A stretch of DNA of 64,000 nucleotides, taken from assembly GCF_002208115.1 (NCBI RefSeq), contig NZ_CP020946.1, positions 310,001 through 374,000 on the forward strand, in the 5' to 3' direction. The notes beneath the pieces are model-generated. The model saw only the letters and a list, made by a program, of their open reading frames with translations, did no database searches and was not told the origin of the DNA. Positions 42,872 to 50,680 of the stretch are shown piece by piece; position 1 is the first letter of the stretch; every line of letters starts with the position of its first letter. Origin of the DNA: Bdellovibrio bacteriovorus. GTDB taxonomy: Bacteria > Bdellovibrionota > Bdellovibrionia > Bdellovibrionales > Bdellovibrionaceae. The translations under genes and the position numbers were made by a program.

Positions 42872-44188
42872 CTATCTTTGCACTGTGCCGGCGTGACTGA
42901 TCAGCAGTTTGCCGGTTCGTCCAAGGCAGTACAGGTCCGTCGACAAACCGTTTTTGACGGTCTCAGTTTTCATAATCATAAAATTATGCTTCCAGGTGTG
43001 AGTCAGTCTTCGCGGGTTTCGCATGTACCAGGCCGTGGGATAATTAATACTGTGCATGGCGCTGGAGGTGAATTCAAAGGTTCGATACCCCAGAAGCTGA
43101 GGTTCAATTTTTAAAACTTCACTGAAGTGCACATCCCCTGAGGCAAAGACCACGGGGGCTTCCAACCGGCGAAGTTTTCCGGTCAGATCAGAAAGGTTGC
43201 GCATGTATTCTTTCTGAAACGAATCGTTGCCGATATAGGATGAAAAATACTGACTGCCGTTCATCAGCCAGGAAGGTTTGTCATTCTCACCTAAAGTTTC
43301 AAGCAGCCATTCCTGCTGATCCGATCCCCACATCATGCCGCCGGTTCGGGGTTCATCGCGGAAGAAGCGGTCATCCATAAGAAAGAATCTTTGTCCAAAT
43401 CCGGTCAGCACCGAACCGACCCCATGACCCTTGCGATAGCCAGCGACAGGTGTAGAGCCGAAGAAGCATTCAAAGATCCGTCGGGAGACATGCTTCATGG
43501 CATAGTGGCGATTTTCATTGTTTCGGCCATAGTCATGATCATCCCAGGTGGCCAAGGTTGGAATCAGCCGCGGTTGTCGGAAATGCGCCAGAGTCGTGCG
43601 CGTTTCGCAGTGGCGGCGCCACAGGTCTTTTTCCGTCCCGTCACTGCCCAGGTCGCAGTACACCGAGTCCCCCAGCACAAACACCAGTTCGGGAAGTTCG
43701 GCAAACATCCGGTCCCACATATTGCTGTTCTGGCTGTGATAGATGTCACAGGAACAACTGATCATTGCAAAGCGCAGATTTGTCTTTCGATTTAAAGGTA
43801 AACTTTTAAAGATCCGTTCGTCCAACACAGTGCCGCGGTCCTTATCGATGACCTGCAGGCGGTACAATTGGTCGGCCTGCAGTTTTTCCGCGATCAGCTT
43901 GTCGATGCCGTATCCGGAATGCTTGCGGTGCTCTTCATCCCATTTACGCACGGGAAGATCGCGCCCTTGCGAGTCTTTCACTCGGTAAGCGTAAGGATTT
44001 TTTCCTTCCGTCAGGATGGTGAACTGAGCCGAGATTTCGTTGGTCATGTTCTGGCAGATGGGAATTCGGCCGGTGTAAAGATCGGATTGATATTCATTGC
44101 CCGCCAGCGCAAGCCCCGCGGGGAGGCTTGTGTATATCAGCATGGATTTCGTGGCATTTTCCAGGAACTCGCGGCGTGACGTGCTCAT
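42872..44188 (-). CDS. PhoD-like phosphatase, probable Tat substrate
   Basis: 438 residues. N-terminus TSRREFLENATKS is a twin-arginine motif (S-R-R-E-F-L) followed by a hydrophobic stretch, so it is exported folded by Tat. The metallophosphatase part shows FAMISCSCDIY, LVFVLGDSVYCD, LATWDDHDYGRNN (PhoD signature with D-D-H-D-Y-G) and VVFASGDVHFSEVL. PhoD enzymes hydrolyse phosphodiesters or phosphomonoesters with Fe/Ca. A GTG one codon before ATG 44188 is possible. Confidence 0.85.
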   Translation of the reverse strand: MSTSRREFLENATKSMLIYTSLPAGLALAGNEYQSDLYTGRIPICQNMTNEISAQFTILTEGKNPYAYRVKDSQGRDLPVRKWDEEHRKHSGYGIDKLIAEKLQADQLYRLQVIDKDRGTVLDERIFKSLPLNRKTNLRFAMISCSCDIYHSQNSNMWDRMFAELPELVFVLGDSVYCDLGSDGTEKDLWRRHCETRTTLAHFRQPRLIPTLATWDDHDYGRNNENRHYAMKHVSRRIFECFFGSTPVAGYRKGHGVGSVLTGFGQRFFLMDDRFFRDEPRTGGMMWGSDQQEWLLETLGENDKPSWLMNGSQYFSSYIGNDSFQKEYMRNLSDLTGKLRRLEAPVVFASGDVHFSEVLKIEPQLLGYRTFEFTSSAMHSINYPTAWYMRNPRRLTHTWKHNFMIMKTETVKNGLSTDLYCLGRTGKLLISHAGTVQR

Positions 44189-44261
44189 CACATTATCATC
44201 GCGGTAAGAGTTCCTGCTTGGGGAGGCCTCTGTTCAAAAAACAGAGATGACAGATTTGTTA

Positions 44262-45047
44262 CTAACGATCGCGGTTCTGGAATTCCTTCCATTCACGCAG
44301 TTTGCGAATGCTTTGTTGCAAAACGGTTTCCAGAATCACCAGTTCTTTTTTGGTCGGCGTGTTTTGCAAAAGCATACGACGAAGAACGGTGAAGACATTG
44401 ATCTTTCTTTGGCGGGTCAGATCAAAGCCCATTTCTTCAAGCCAGGTTTTCAAAGTGGCCTCGGGATCAATGCCCTCGATGCCTTGGGGGGCGCGGCGAA
44501 CTTTTCCGCCGTCCAGTTTCGTACGTTGTCCACCCCAGGTGCGGCGCAGACTGTACATGCCAAGCAGTGTGGCTTGCGCCAGATTCAAACTCCAGTTGTC
44601 ACCAAATGTCGGGATGCAGGCGCAGAAGTTGGCGTGCTCAAGGTCTTCTCCGGCAAGTCCCCAGTCTTCGGGGCCGAAGACCAAGTGAACGACGTAAGGC
44701 ACGTCACTTTCCACCTGGAACTGAGGGGCTTTGTCGGCGATGTCCTTAAGAACTTCATCGACATCACGCACTTGACGGCCTTTGCCATCGCGGGCGGTGA
44801 AGGCGACTTTGATGCTTTCGGGTTCTTGTTTCAGGAACTCGTCCCAGGAAGCATAAGTCGTGCGGTTTTGCAGGCCGGTTTGGCCGGTGGCCGCCGCTTG
44901 CTGGGCTTCATAGGTGATTTCGCACTTGGGATCAATCAGGATCAGCTTTTCAATCCCCATGTTGGACATAGCCCTTGAAGTGGCGCCGATGTTTCTTTCA
45001 TAGATAGTGCGAACCAGAACAATACGAATCTCAAAAGGACGTTTCAT
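44262..45047 (-). CDS. SPOUT-family RNA methyltransferase (TrmJ/TrmH-like)
   Basis: 261 residues. Conserved SPOUT knot segments: VLVRTIYERNIGATSRAMSN (start of the fold, N-I-G-A/S), VHLVFGPEDWGLAGEDLEHA and IPTFGDNWSLNLAQATLL (the S-L-N-x-A motif near the SAM loop). TrmJ makes 2'-O-methyl at tRNA position 32; which RNA this protein modifies is not certain. The ATG is one base past the stop of the phenylalanine hydroxylase gene, so it is probably co-transcribed with it. Confidence 0.85.
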   Translation of the reverse strand: MKRPFEIRIVLVRTIYERNIGATSRAMSNMGIEKLILIDPKCEITYEAQQAAATGQTGLQNRTTYASWDEFLKQEPESIKVAFTARDGKGRQVRDVDEVLKDIADKAPQFQVESDVPYVVHLVFGPEDWGLAGEDLEHANFCACIPTFGDNWSLNLAQATLLGMYSLRRTWGGQRTKLDGGKVRRAPQGIEGIDPEATLKTWLEEMGFDLTRQRKINVFTVLRRMLLQNTPTKKELVILETVLQQSIRKLREWKEFQNRDR

Positions 45048-45048
45048 T

Positions 45049-46791
45049 TTACAGGGCTCCAGCCAATACCAGGCCGTCAGAAATCAGGCCGTGGGTTTTT
45101 TCATCCTTCTTGGACAGAGTCGCCAGATCGTCTTCGATCTGTTTTTTTAGTTTCGATTCAGGGTGACGAGATAAAACAAGTTCCAAAGACTCCATCAGCA
45201 GCAGCCAGTCGGTCGGCATCAGGGTTTTGTGAATTGTCAGAACTTTTTCCAAAGCGTCAGTCAAGGCAGGCCCCTGAAATTTGTCTTCGCGGATCTTGCG
45301 AACCTGACCGTACAGGCTTTGTCTTTGCAGTTCTTCGTTGGAATACTTCGGGGCCGGAACACGTTTGGCCACGAAGTCAGTGGTTTCACCATAAGCTTCG
45401 CGATCTGCAGGCCCGCCAAACACTGACGGGACCGTGGATCCCACGGCCATGTCAAAGGTGCCCCACTCTGGAGCAAACAGCACGCGGCCGTTGAATTCCG
45501 CTTTGGCATCGGTCAAAGCCAGGACCAGGGTCTTTCCGTCTTTTTGCAGAACGGACTGAACCTTGCCGGTCACAACGACGCCAGAAACAAATTCAAGGCG
45601 CGTTTCTTTGCCCGCAACCACATTCAGTTCAGCCCACTGGCTGGCTGTGAATGTGGAAGGGCACTGATTTGGATACGCTTTCAGGAAGCCCACCGGAGTT
45701 CCGAATCCATGGGCATGATACTTTTGATCATGGCCGGGAAGTTCGTGATCCTGATAGGACAACTGCGAAGGCCCTTGCAAACGCAAATAAGCCAGGGCGC
45801 CGTTACTGTCGGTGATCGCTTCCACGATCTGACCGGAAATCTGCAGGCCGGAATTCAGCTCGGCCGTGTTCACGGACTGAGCTTCGATAGCTTTGTTTAA
45901 GCCCTTCAGGCCGCCGATACGGAAGGCCATCTGGTTCGCCATTTCATCCAGCACTCGCACCAAAGTTTTGAAATCCTTCGCCACGAACAATTGCGGCTGC
46001 GGTTCAGTAATGTCATAGGAAGTTTTAATGCAGTCCACAGTCAGAGGGATCTTTTTCACCTTCTGACTTAGGCACCACTTGGATTCACCGACACTGGAAA
46101 GCAAGCCCGCACCAAAGATCTTTGGATTGTCGAGCTCACCAATCAAACCGTATTCCGCCGTCCACCAGTTCATGCGGGACAGTTCAGACGCTTCTGAGAT
46201 ATGGCTGATGCTTTTACCAACCTTGTCCAGATGTTCTTCCGCCGCCTTGACCTGTTCAGGTGTGGAGGCCGGGTTTTCCTTGATGTCAGAAAGGTCACGG
46301 ATGGCTTCGTAAAGATCCAGATCCTCTTTGCTGATGATGGCTTTCTTCGCGACCTGAGCATACTGGCGCAGGTAATCGGAAAACTCCGGATGAATTAGAA
46401 TCGGGGCGTGACCCGCAGCTTCGTGAACAATGTCCGGGGCCGGGGTGTATAGCAAATGATCCAGGGTGCGCATGTCCGAAGCAATTGGCAGCACCCCAAG
46501 GGATTGCAGCTCCATGAAGGCTGCCGGCGGGATAAAGCCACTGACCGGCAATGCGCGCCAGCCGAATTCCTGGATTTTTTTACTGACGTCCTCAATGCGC
46601 GGAATGCGTTCGATATCGATGCCGGTTTTCTTCAAACCTTCGACGTAACATTCATGAGCATGTTTGGACAAAAAGGCCTTCAGTTGGCGCAAAACATAGC
46701 GCCACACAGCCTGATCAACGGGAGTGTACTTTTCGTAGTGTTGTTCTACGACGTATTTTCTTAAGTGTGGCGGTAGAAAGTCCGTCTCCAT
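45049..46791 (-). CDS. phhA: Aromatic amino acid hydroxylase (phenylalanine 4-monooxygenase), long form
   Basis: 580 residues. It makes tyrosine from phenylalanine with tetrahydropterin and iron. The iron site is PDIVHEAAGH (H123, H128) with the third ligand in NWWTAEYGLIG (E213). This covers the catalytic domain up to about residue 300. The remaining 280 residues form an extra C-terminal region that I cannot assign; ordinary bacterial phenylalanine hydroxylases are about 270 residues. Together with hppD 5 kb away it suggests phenylalanine/tyrosine catabolism. It is the upstream gene of a pair with the TrmJ-like gene. Confidence 0.88.
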   Translation of the reverse strand: METDFLPPHLRKYVVEQHYEKYTPVDQAVWRYVLRQLKAFLSKHAHECYVEGLKKTGIDIERIPRIEDVSKKIQEFGWRALPVSGFIPPAAFMELQSLGVLPIASDMRTLDHLLYTPAPDIVHEAAGHAPILIHPEFSDYLRQYAQVAKKAIISKEDLDLYEAIRDLSDIKENPASTPEQVKAAEEHLDKVGKSISHISEASELSRMNWWTAEYGLIGELDNPKIFGAGLLSSVGESKWCLSQKVKKIPLTVDCIKTSYDITEPQPQLFVAKDFKTLVRVLDEMANQMAFRIGGLKGLNKAIEAQSVNTAELNSGLQISGQIVEAITDSNGALAYLRLQGPSQLSYQDHELPGHDQKYHAHGFGTPVGFLKAYPNQCPSTFTASQWAELNVVAGKETRLEFVSGVVVTGKVQSVLQKDGKTLVLALTDAKAEFNGRVLFAPEWGTFDMAVGSTVPSVFGGPADREAYGETTDFVAKRVPAPKYSNEELQRQSLYGQVRKIREDKFQGPALTDALEKVLTIHKTLMPTDWLLLMESLELVLSRHPESKLKKQIEDDLATLSKKDEKTHGLISDGLVLAGAL

Positions 46792-46804
46792 AGTGGTCTG
46801 CCTC

Positions 46805-47773
46805 TTACAGGTCTTTGTCGTCTTTGGACAGATAGTTCTGAATATAATCAGCGACGGCTTTTTCCAAAGGCCATTTCGCCGGGCTCATGCCCGCAGCCAG
46901 CCACTTGTCGGTTTTAGCTTCGGTGAAGTATTGATACTGGCCGCGGATGTTTTCAGGCATCTCAAGCCAGTTGATTTTCATGTCTTTCCCCATGGCCTTG
47001 AACACACCACTGGCCAGATCCAGCCACGTGCGTGGTTTTCCGAAGCCCATGTTGTAAACGCCATTCTTTGGTTTCTTGTCCATCAGCTCGGCCATCCAGC
47101 CGGTGACGTCCTTCACATAAACGAAGTCACGCATGAATTCGCCGTCTTTATAGTTCGGGTCTGCGGATTTGAACAGTCCCAACGCGCCGGTGTCCTTGAT
47201 CTGATTGTAGGCTTTAAAGGCCACGCTGGACATGGCGCCTTTGTGGTATTCATTCGGACCAAAGACGTTGAAGAACTTAAGTCCATACCAGTGTGGAGGA
47301 GTTTTTGTCTGCTTCACCGCCCAGCGGTCAAATAGAACTTTGGATTCACCGTACAGATTCAGCGGACGCAGTTTTTCAGGATCGGTGGTGTCGTCAAAGC
47401 CCAGTTCACCTGCTCCGTAAGTTGCAGCACTGGAGGCATAGATCATGGATTTGCCATGTTCTGCGCACCATTCAAAGATTCTTTGTGTGTAGTAAGTGTT
47501 GTTCTCCCACAGGAACTCTTTGTTGGTTTCTGTCGTGGAAGAGCAGGCGCCCATATGGATGATCCAGGTGACTTTCTTTTTTGCTTCCTCGGTTTCAAGG
47601 AACGGCCACAAGTCATCCTTCAAAAGGAACTTGGTGATTTTTTGTTTGCGAAGAAGATTGCGTTCGGAAAGACCGACCGAGTCCACCGCGACGATATCGG
47701 TAAGACCTTTTTGGTTCAGTTCCCACACCATCACACTGCCAATAAAACCGTTTGCGCCTGTTACAATAATCAT
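46805..47773 (-). CDS. hldD: ADP-L-glycero-D-manno-heptose 6-epimerase
   Basis: 322 residues. It makes the L-glycero heptose donor for lipopolysaccharide inner core. NAD(P) motif VTGANGFIGSVMV at the N-terminus, HMGACSSTTETN (the family's S-S-T-T signature), SAATYG and the Y-x-x-x-K pair NLYGESKVLFDRW are visible; GEFMRDFVYVKD is also diagnostic. It lies 13 bases upstream of phhA on the same strand. The 176-base gap to the divergent protease holds the promoters but no motif I can name. Confidence 0.95.
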   Translation of the reverse strand: MIIVTGANGFIGSVMVWELNQKGLTDIVAVDSVGLSERNLLRKQKITKFLLKDDLWPFLETEEAKKKVTWIIHMGACSSTTETNKEFLWENNTYYTQRIFEWCAEHGKSMIYASSAATYGAGELGFDDTTDPEKLRPLNLYGESKVLFDRWAVKQTKTPPHWYGLKFFNVFGPNEYHKGAMSSVAFKAYNQIKDTGALGLFKSADPNYKDGEFMRDFVYVKDVTGWMAELMDKKPKNGVYNMGFGKPRTWLDLASGVFKAMGKDMKINWLEMPENIRGQYQYFTEAKTDKWLAAGMSPAKWPLEKAVADYIQNYLSKDDKDL

Positions 47774-47949
47774 AGTGATTTTAAGGTATTACAGGGGGTC
47801 GAAAAGCTCAAGGCCGGGGGCGTTGTTCAGGGCCTGTGCGAACAGGAAATTTCTTCCAAAATGGGGGTGAAAAACGGCACCTAGAGCCGATTAATTCGAT
47901 CTGGGCGGGCACGGTGGTTGCTCTCTAGGAGCGGGTCGGGAGGGCCGAA

Positions 47950-49506
47950 GTGCTCAGTTCACCACGTTTTTTCATAATCTCATTGATGGTTTTGGTCTTG
48001 GGGGCCAGCCTGTATCTTGTGCGTCTTTCAGGTAAAGACGTCAGCAAGGTGAAGTCCGGTGAAGACTATTGGGCCGAGACCGGCTTGGGGCCGGCAGCCC
48101 TGGAAGACCTGCTTCAGGATCAGACCTGTGGCAGTTCCGAACGCTACTTCCTGGCTTGTGCCAATGCCATTCTGACAGTTGCCAATCGCTACAATCTGAG
48201 CCTGAATTTGCAAGGGGAGCTGGTCCCAGTTCACGAAGCCTTGTCTGCCGACATGAGCTCTGAGAAAAAACAGTTGGAACCGTGGAAAGAATATTTCACT
48301 TCACACACTGCCAAAGCCACACAGATCTCTTTCCTGAAAGCATGGGAACAACTGAAGGCTGAATATATCAAACCCAAACAAAGCTCCATGATGGTGGGCC
48401 TGGGGTTGAATGGTTTTATCTCGGTCTTCCGTGATCCACACACTTACTTTATGCCGGTCAATCAGTTCCAGGAAGTGATCTCCAGAGCCGACAGTCGTTC
48501 GGTCACTTTGGGAATCACGTTGGGCAGCCACAAAGGCCAGTACGTTGTGCGCAAGCTGACCGAAGGCAGTCCCGCGAAAGCTTCCGGCATTCAAAAAGGG
48601 GATGTGCTGATTTCCATCAACGGCACCCCTGTTAAAGGTCTGATGCAGCCGCGCGTTTCTGAATTGTTGAAAGGTGAAGTCGGCGATGTGGTTCGCATCC
48701 GTGTTGAGCGTGATGGCGAAACCTTGAAGTTCCGCCTGCGCCGCCAGGAAATCACTGTGGCCACGGTTTCCACCCGAGTGATCGAAGGCATCAAGCCTAT
48801 TGCGGTGATTGGTATCAACAAGTTTGCCCGTGGCGCCTGTGAAAAGGTGAAAGAGTCGCTTGAGATCGTCAAACGTTCCCACGTGCGTGGTTTGTTATTG
48901 GATTTGCGTGACAATCCAGGCGGTCAGATGGAAGAAGCCGCTTGTATTGCGAGTCTTTTTGTAGGACCTGAAAATAAGATCTTCGAAGTTCGTTATCTGG
49001 ATCCAAGCAAAAAGGCTGAAGTCTTCTATGGTGGCGAGGAAAAGCATTTTGATATGCCAATGGCTGTACTGGTGAATGCAGCCTCTGCCAGTGCTTCTGA
49101 AATCGTGGCCGGGGCTTTGCGTGACCTCAATCGCGCCGTGCTGGTGGGTGAAAGAACTTTCGGAAAAGGTTCTTTCCAAGAGGGTGAATACTGGTCCCAG
49201 AACAAGAAGATCGCTTTGTTTGAAACCAAAGGCTTCTACTACCTGCCATCGGGCCGCTCCCCACAGATGAAGGGGCTGGAGCCGGATGTGGCGGTGAATT
49301 TTGAAGAGATCTCTGTCGTGCGCGAGGCGGAGCAGTTCATCAATCCGCTGCGGGCACCGGAACGTCAGGTGCGTGCGATGGCGCAATCCATGTCCAGCAG
49401 TGAATGTCTGGACTTGGAAGACGGTTCTCCTTCTGATGATTTACAACTGACAAAAGCTCGTCAGGTTCTTTTCTGTACAAAGGCTGTGGCGAGGGCGGGG
49501 CTATGA
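47950..49506 (+). CDS. C-terminal processing peptidase (S41), exported or membrane-anchored
   Basis: 518 residues. GTG start with GGGAGGG 5 bases upstream. N-terminal anchor (FFIISLMVLVLGASLYLV). A PDZ domain (residues about 175-265; SPAKASGIQKGDVLISINGT) precedes the S41 protease domain: LLLDLRDNPGGQMEEAA, VLVNAASASASEIVAGALRD (catalytic serine in S-A-S-A-S-E) and VGERTFGKGSFQ (catalytic lysine in G-K-G-S). It removes C-terminal segments of periplasmic proteins; other roles unknown. Its stop overlaps the next start as ATGA. Confidence 0.9.
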   Translation: MLSSPRFFIISLMVLVLGASLYLVRLSGKDVSKVKSGEDYWAETGLGPAALEDLLQDQTCGSSERYFLACANAILTVANRYNLSLNLQGELVPVHEALSADMSSEKKQLEPWKEYFTSHTAKATQISFLKAWEQLKAEYIKPKQSSMMVGLGLNGFISVFRDPHTYFMPVNQFQEVISRADSRSVTLGITLGSHKGQYVVRKLTEGSPAKASGIQKGDVLISINGTPVKGLMQPRVSELLKGEVGDVVRIRVERDGETLKFRLRRQEITVATVSTRVIEGIKPIAVIGINKFARGACEKVKESLEIVKRSHVRGLLLDLRDNPGGQMEEAACIASLFVGPENKIFEVRYLDPSKKAEVFYGGEEKHFDMPMAVLVNAASASASEIVAGALRDLNRAVLVGERTFGKGSFQEGEYWSQNKKIALFETKGFYYLPSGRSPQMKGLEPDVAVNFEEISVVREAEQFINPLRAPERQVRAMAQSMSSSECLDLEDGSPSDDLQLTKARQVLFCTKAVARAGL

Positions 49507-50147
49507 TTACGACGACACTTTTTAAACACAAATTTATTCCGGCAAAAAGAAAATCCGAGTACCTGATGATCGTGCTGCACGGTCGTGGTGACAGTATCAA
49601 GCCGTTCTTTTCATTTGATGAAGAACTAAATCTGCCTGAAATGAATTATCTGCTGCTGAATGCGCCCCGCAAGTTTCTGGATGGCTACACCTGGTATGGA
49701 GAACCTCCGTATCAGGCCAACGGCGTGATGAAGATCCGTGAAAAGCTTTTTGATCTTTTAAACGATCTTGAAAATCAGGGTTGGGACAGTGAAAAGATCT
49801 TCCTGTTTGGCTTTTCGCAAGGCTGCCTGATCAGTGCGGATGTTGGTTTGAACTATCCCAAGAAGCTGGCCGGTGTGGTCGGTATCAGCGGCTATTTCAA
49901 CTTCTATCCCCGTTGGAGAAACAATCTTTCGTTGGATGCGAAGAAAACCCCGTGGCTTTTCACCCACGGTCACCAGGATGATATTCTGCCTCTGGAAGAG
50001 ACCAAGTACGGTGTCGACAAACTGAAGGACGCGGGTCTGAAAGTGGAGTGGGTTGAAATGGACAAAGACCATTCCCTGAAAGATGAAGAGTATCCCATTA
50101 TAAGACGCTGGGTTCGCGACCAGCTTTCTGATTTAAGAAAAAATTGA
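49503..50147 (+). CDS. Alpha/beta-hydrolase, phospholipase/carboxylesterase type
   Basis: 214 residues. Nucleophile elbow GFSQGCLISA (serine in G-F-S-Q-G), oxyanion-region YLMIVLHGRGDS, catalytic aspartate in FTHGHQDDILPLEE and histidine near the C-terminus in DKDHSLKDEE. It resembles small bacterial carboxylesterases/acyl-protein thioesterases (dienelactone-hydrolase-like size). Substrate unknown. Coupled to the S41 peptidase gene by a 4-base overlap. Confidence 0.85.
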   Translation: MITTTLFKHKFIPAKRKSEYLMIVLHGRGDSIKPFFSFDEELNLPEMNYLLLNAPRKFLDGYTWYGEPPYQANGVMKIREKLFDLLNDLENQGWDSEKIFLFGFSQGCLISADVGLNYPKKLAGVVGISGYFNFYPRWRNNLSLDAKKTPWLFTHGHQDDILPLEETKYGVDKLKDAGLKVEWVEMDKDHSLKDEEYPIIRRWVRDQLSDLRKN

Positions 50148-50187
50148 ACAACATGACGGCCATCATGCAGAAGTAAATCCACCCCAC

Positions 50188-50218
50188 CGAGAAGTTGGAT
50201 GTAACCAACAACTTCTCG
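50188..50218 (+). promoter_or_regulatory. Perfect hairpin in the hemerythrin 5' region
   Basis: CGAGAAGTTG (50188-50197) is the exact reverse complement of CAACTTCTCG (50209-50218). The right arm ends immediately before AGGTGAAAG, the ribosome-binding site of the hemerythrin ATG at 50228. It could be a repressor operator or an RNA switch controlling translation. Confidence 0.55.
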
Positions 50219-50227
50219 AGGTGAAAG

Positions 50228-50638
50228 ATGGCTGAATCATTCTTTAAATGGGACCAGGAGCGACTAACCACACATGTGGACGCCATGGACCATGAACATC
50301 AAAAACTAATCCAAATCATGAACCGTCTGTATGAGCGTAACGAAGCCAAGGCCTCCAAGGCCGAACTTACGTCCATCGTGCGTGAACTGGCCAGTTGGAC
50401 CGTGACTCACTTTGACCACGAGGAAAAGTTCTTCGACACCCTGGCGTATTCACAGGCCGCCGTTCACAAGAAGATCCACCGGGATCTGATCGAGCGTCTG
50501 AAGGGGCACCAGGCAGAATTTGAAAAAACCGGGGTGCTGACACCAGCCTTCTTCCAGTTCCTGAAAACCTGGCTGACCGCGCACATTATGGGGATTGACA
50601 CCAAGTACGGTGAAATCGCCGCCAAGAAGTCGGCTTAA
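50228..50638 (+). CDS. Bacteriohemerythrin
   Basis: 136 residues. The di-iron oxygen-binding set is complete: H in LTTHVDAMDHEHQKLI, HFDHEEKFF, HKKIH and the terminal HIMGIDTKYG with its aspartate. Such proteins bind O2 (or NO) and may store, sense or deliver it, useful for a predator moving between aerobic and oxygen-poor sites. It is a standalone gene between a strong 5' hairpin and a strong terminator. Confidence 0.92.
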   Translation: MAESFFKWDQERLTTHVDAMDHEHQKLIQIMNRLYERNEAKASKAELTSIVRELASWTVTHFDHEEKFFDTLAYSQAAVHKKIHRDLIERLKGHQAEFEKTGVLTPAFFQFLKTWLTAHIMGIDTKYGEIAAKKSA

Positions 50639-50650
50639 AAGGCAGAAAAC

Positions 50651-50677
50651 AAAAAGGCACCCGGTGGGTGCCTTTTT
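50651..50677. terminator. Bidirectional intrinsic terminator between hemerythrin and the SelO-like gene
   Basis: AAAAAGGCACCC (50651-50662) pairs perfectly with GGGTGCCTTTTT (50666-50677), loop GGT. Five or more T flank the stem on both strands, so it can end transcripts arriving from either convergent gene. Confidence 0.95.
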
Positions 50678-50680
50678 GTT

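Noticed and set aside
44228-44246. CTCTGTT/AACAGAG hairpin as a terminator of the TrmJ-like gene
   Set aside because: Short 7-bp stem without a T run on the appropriate strand.
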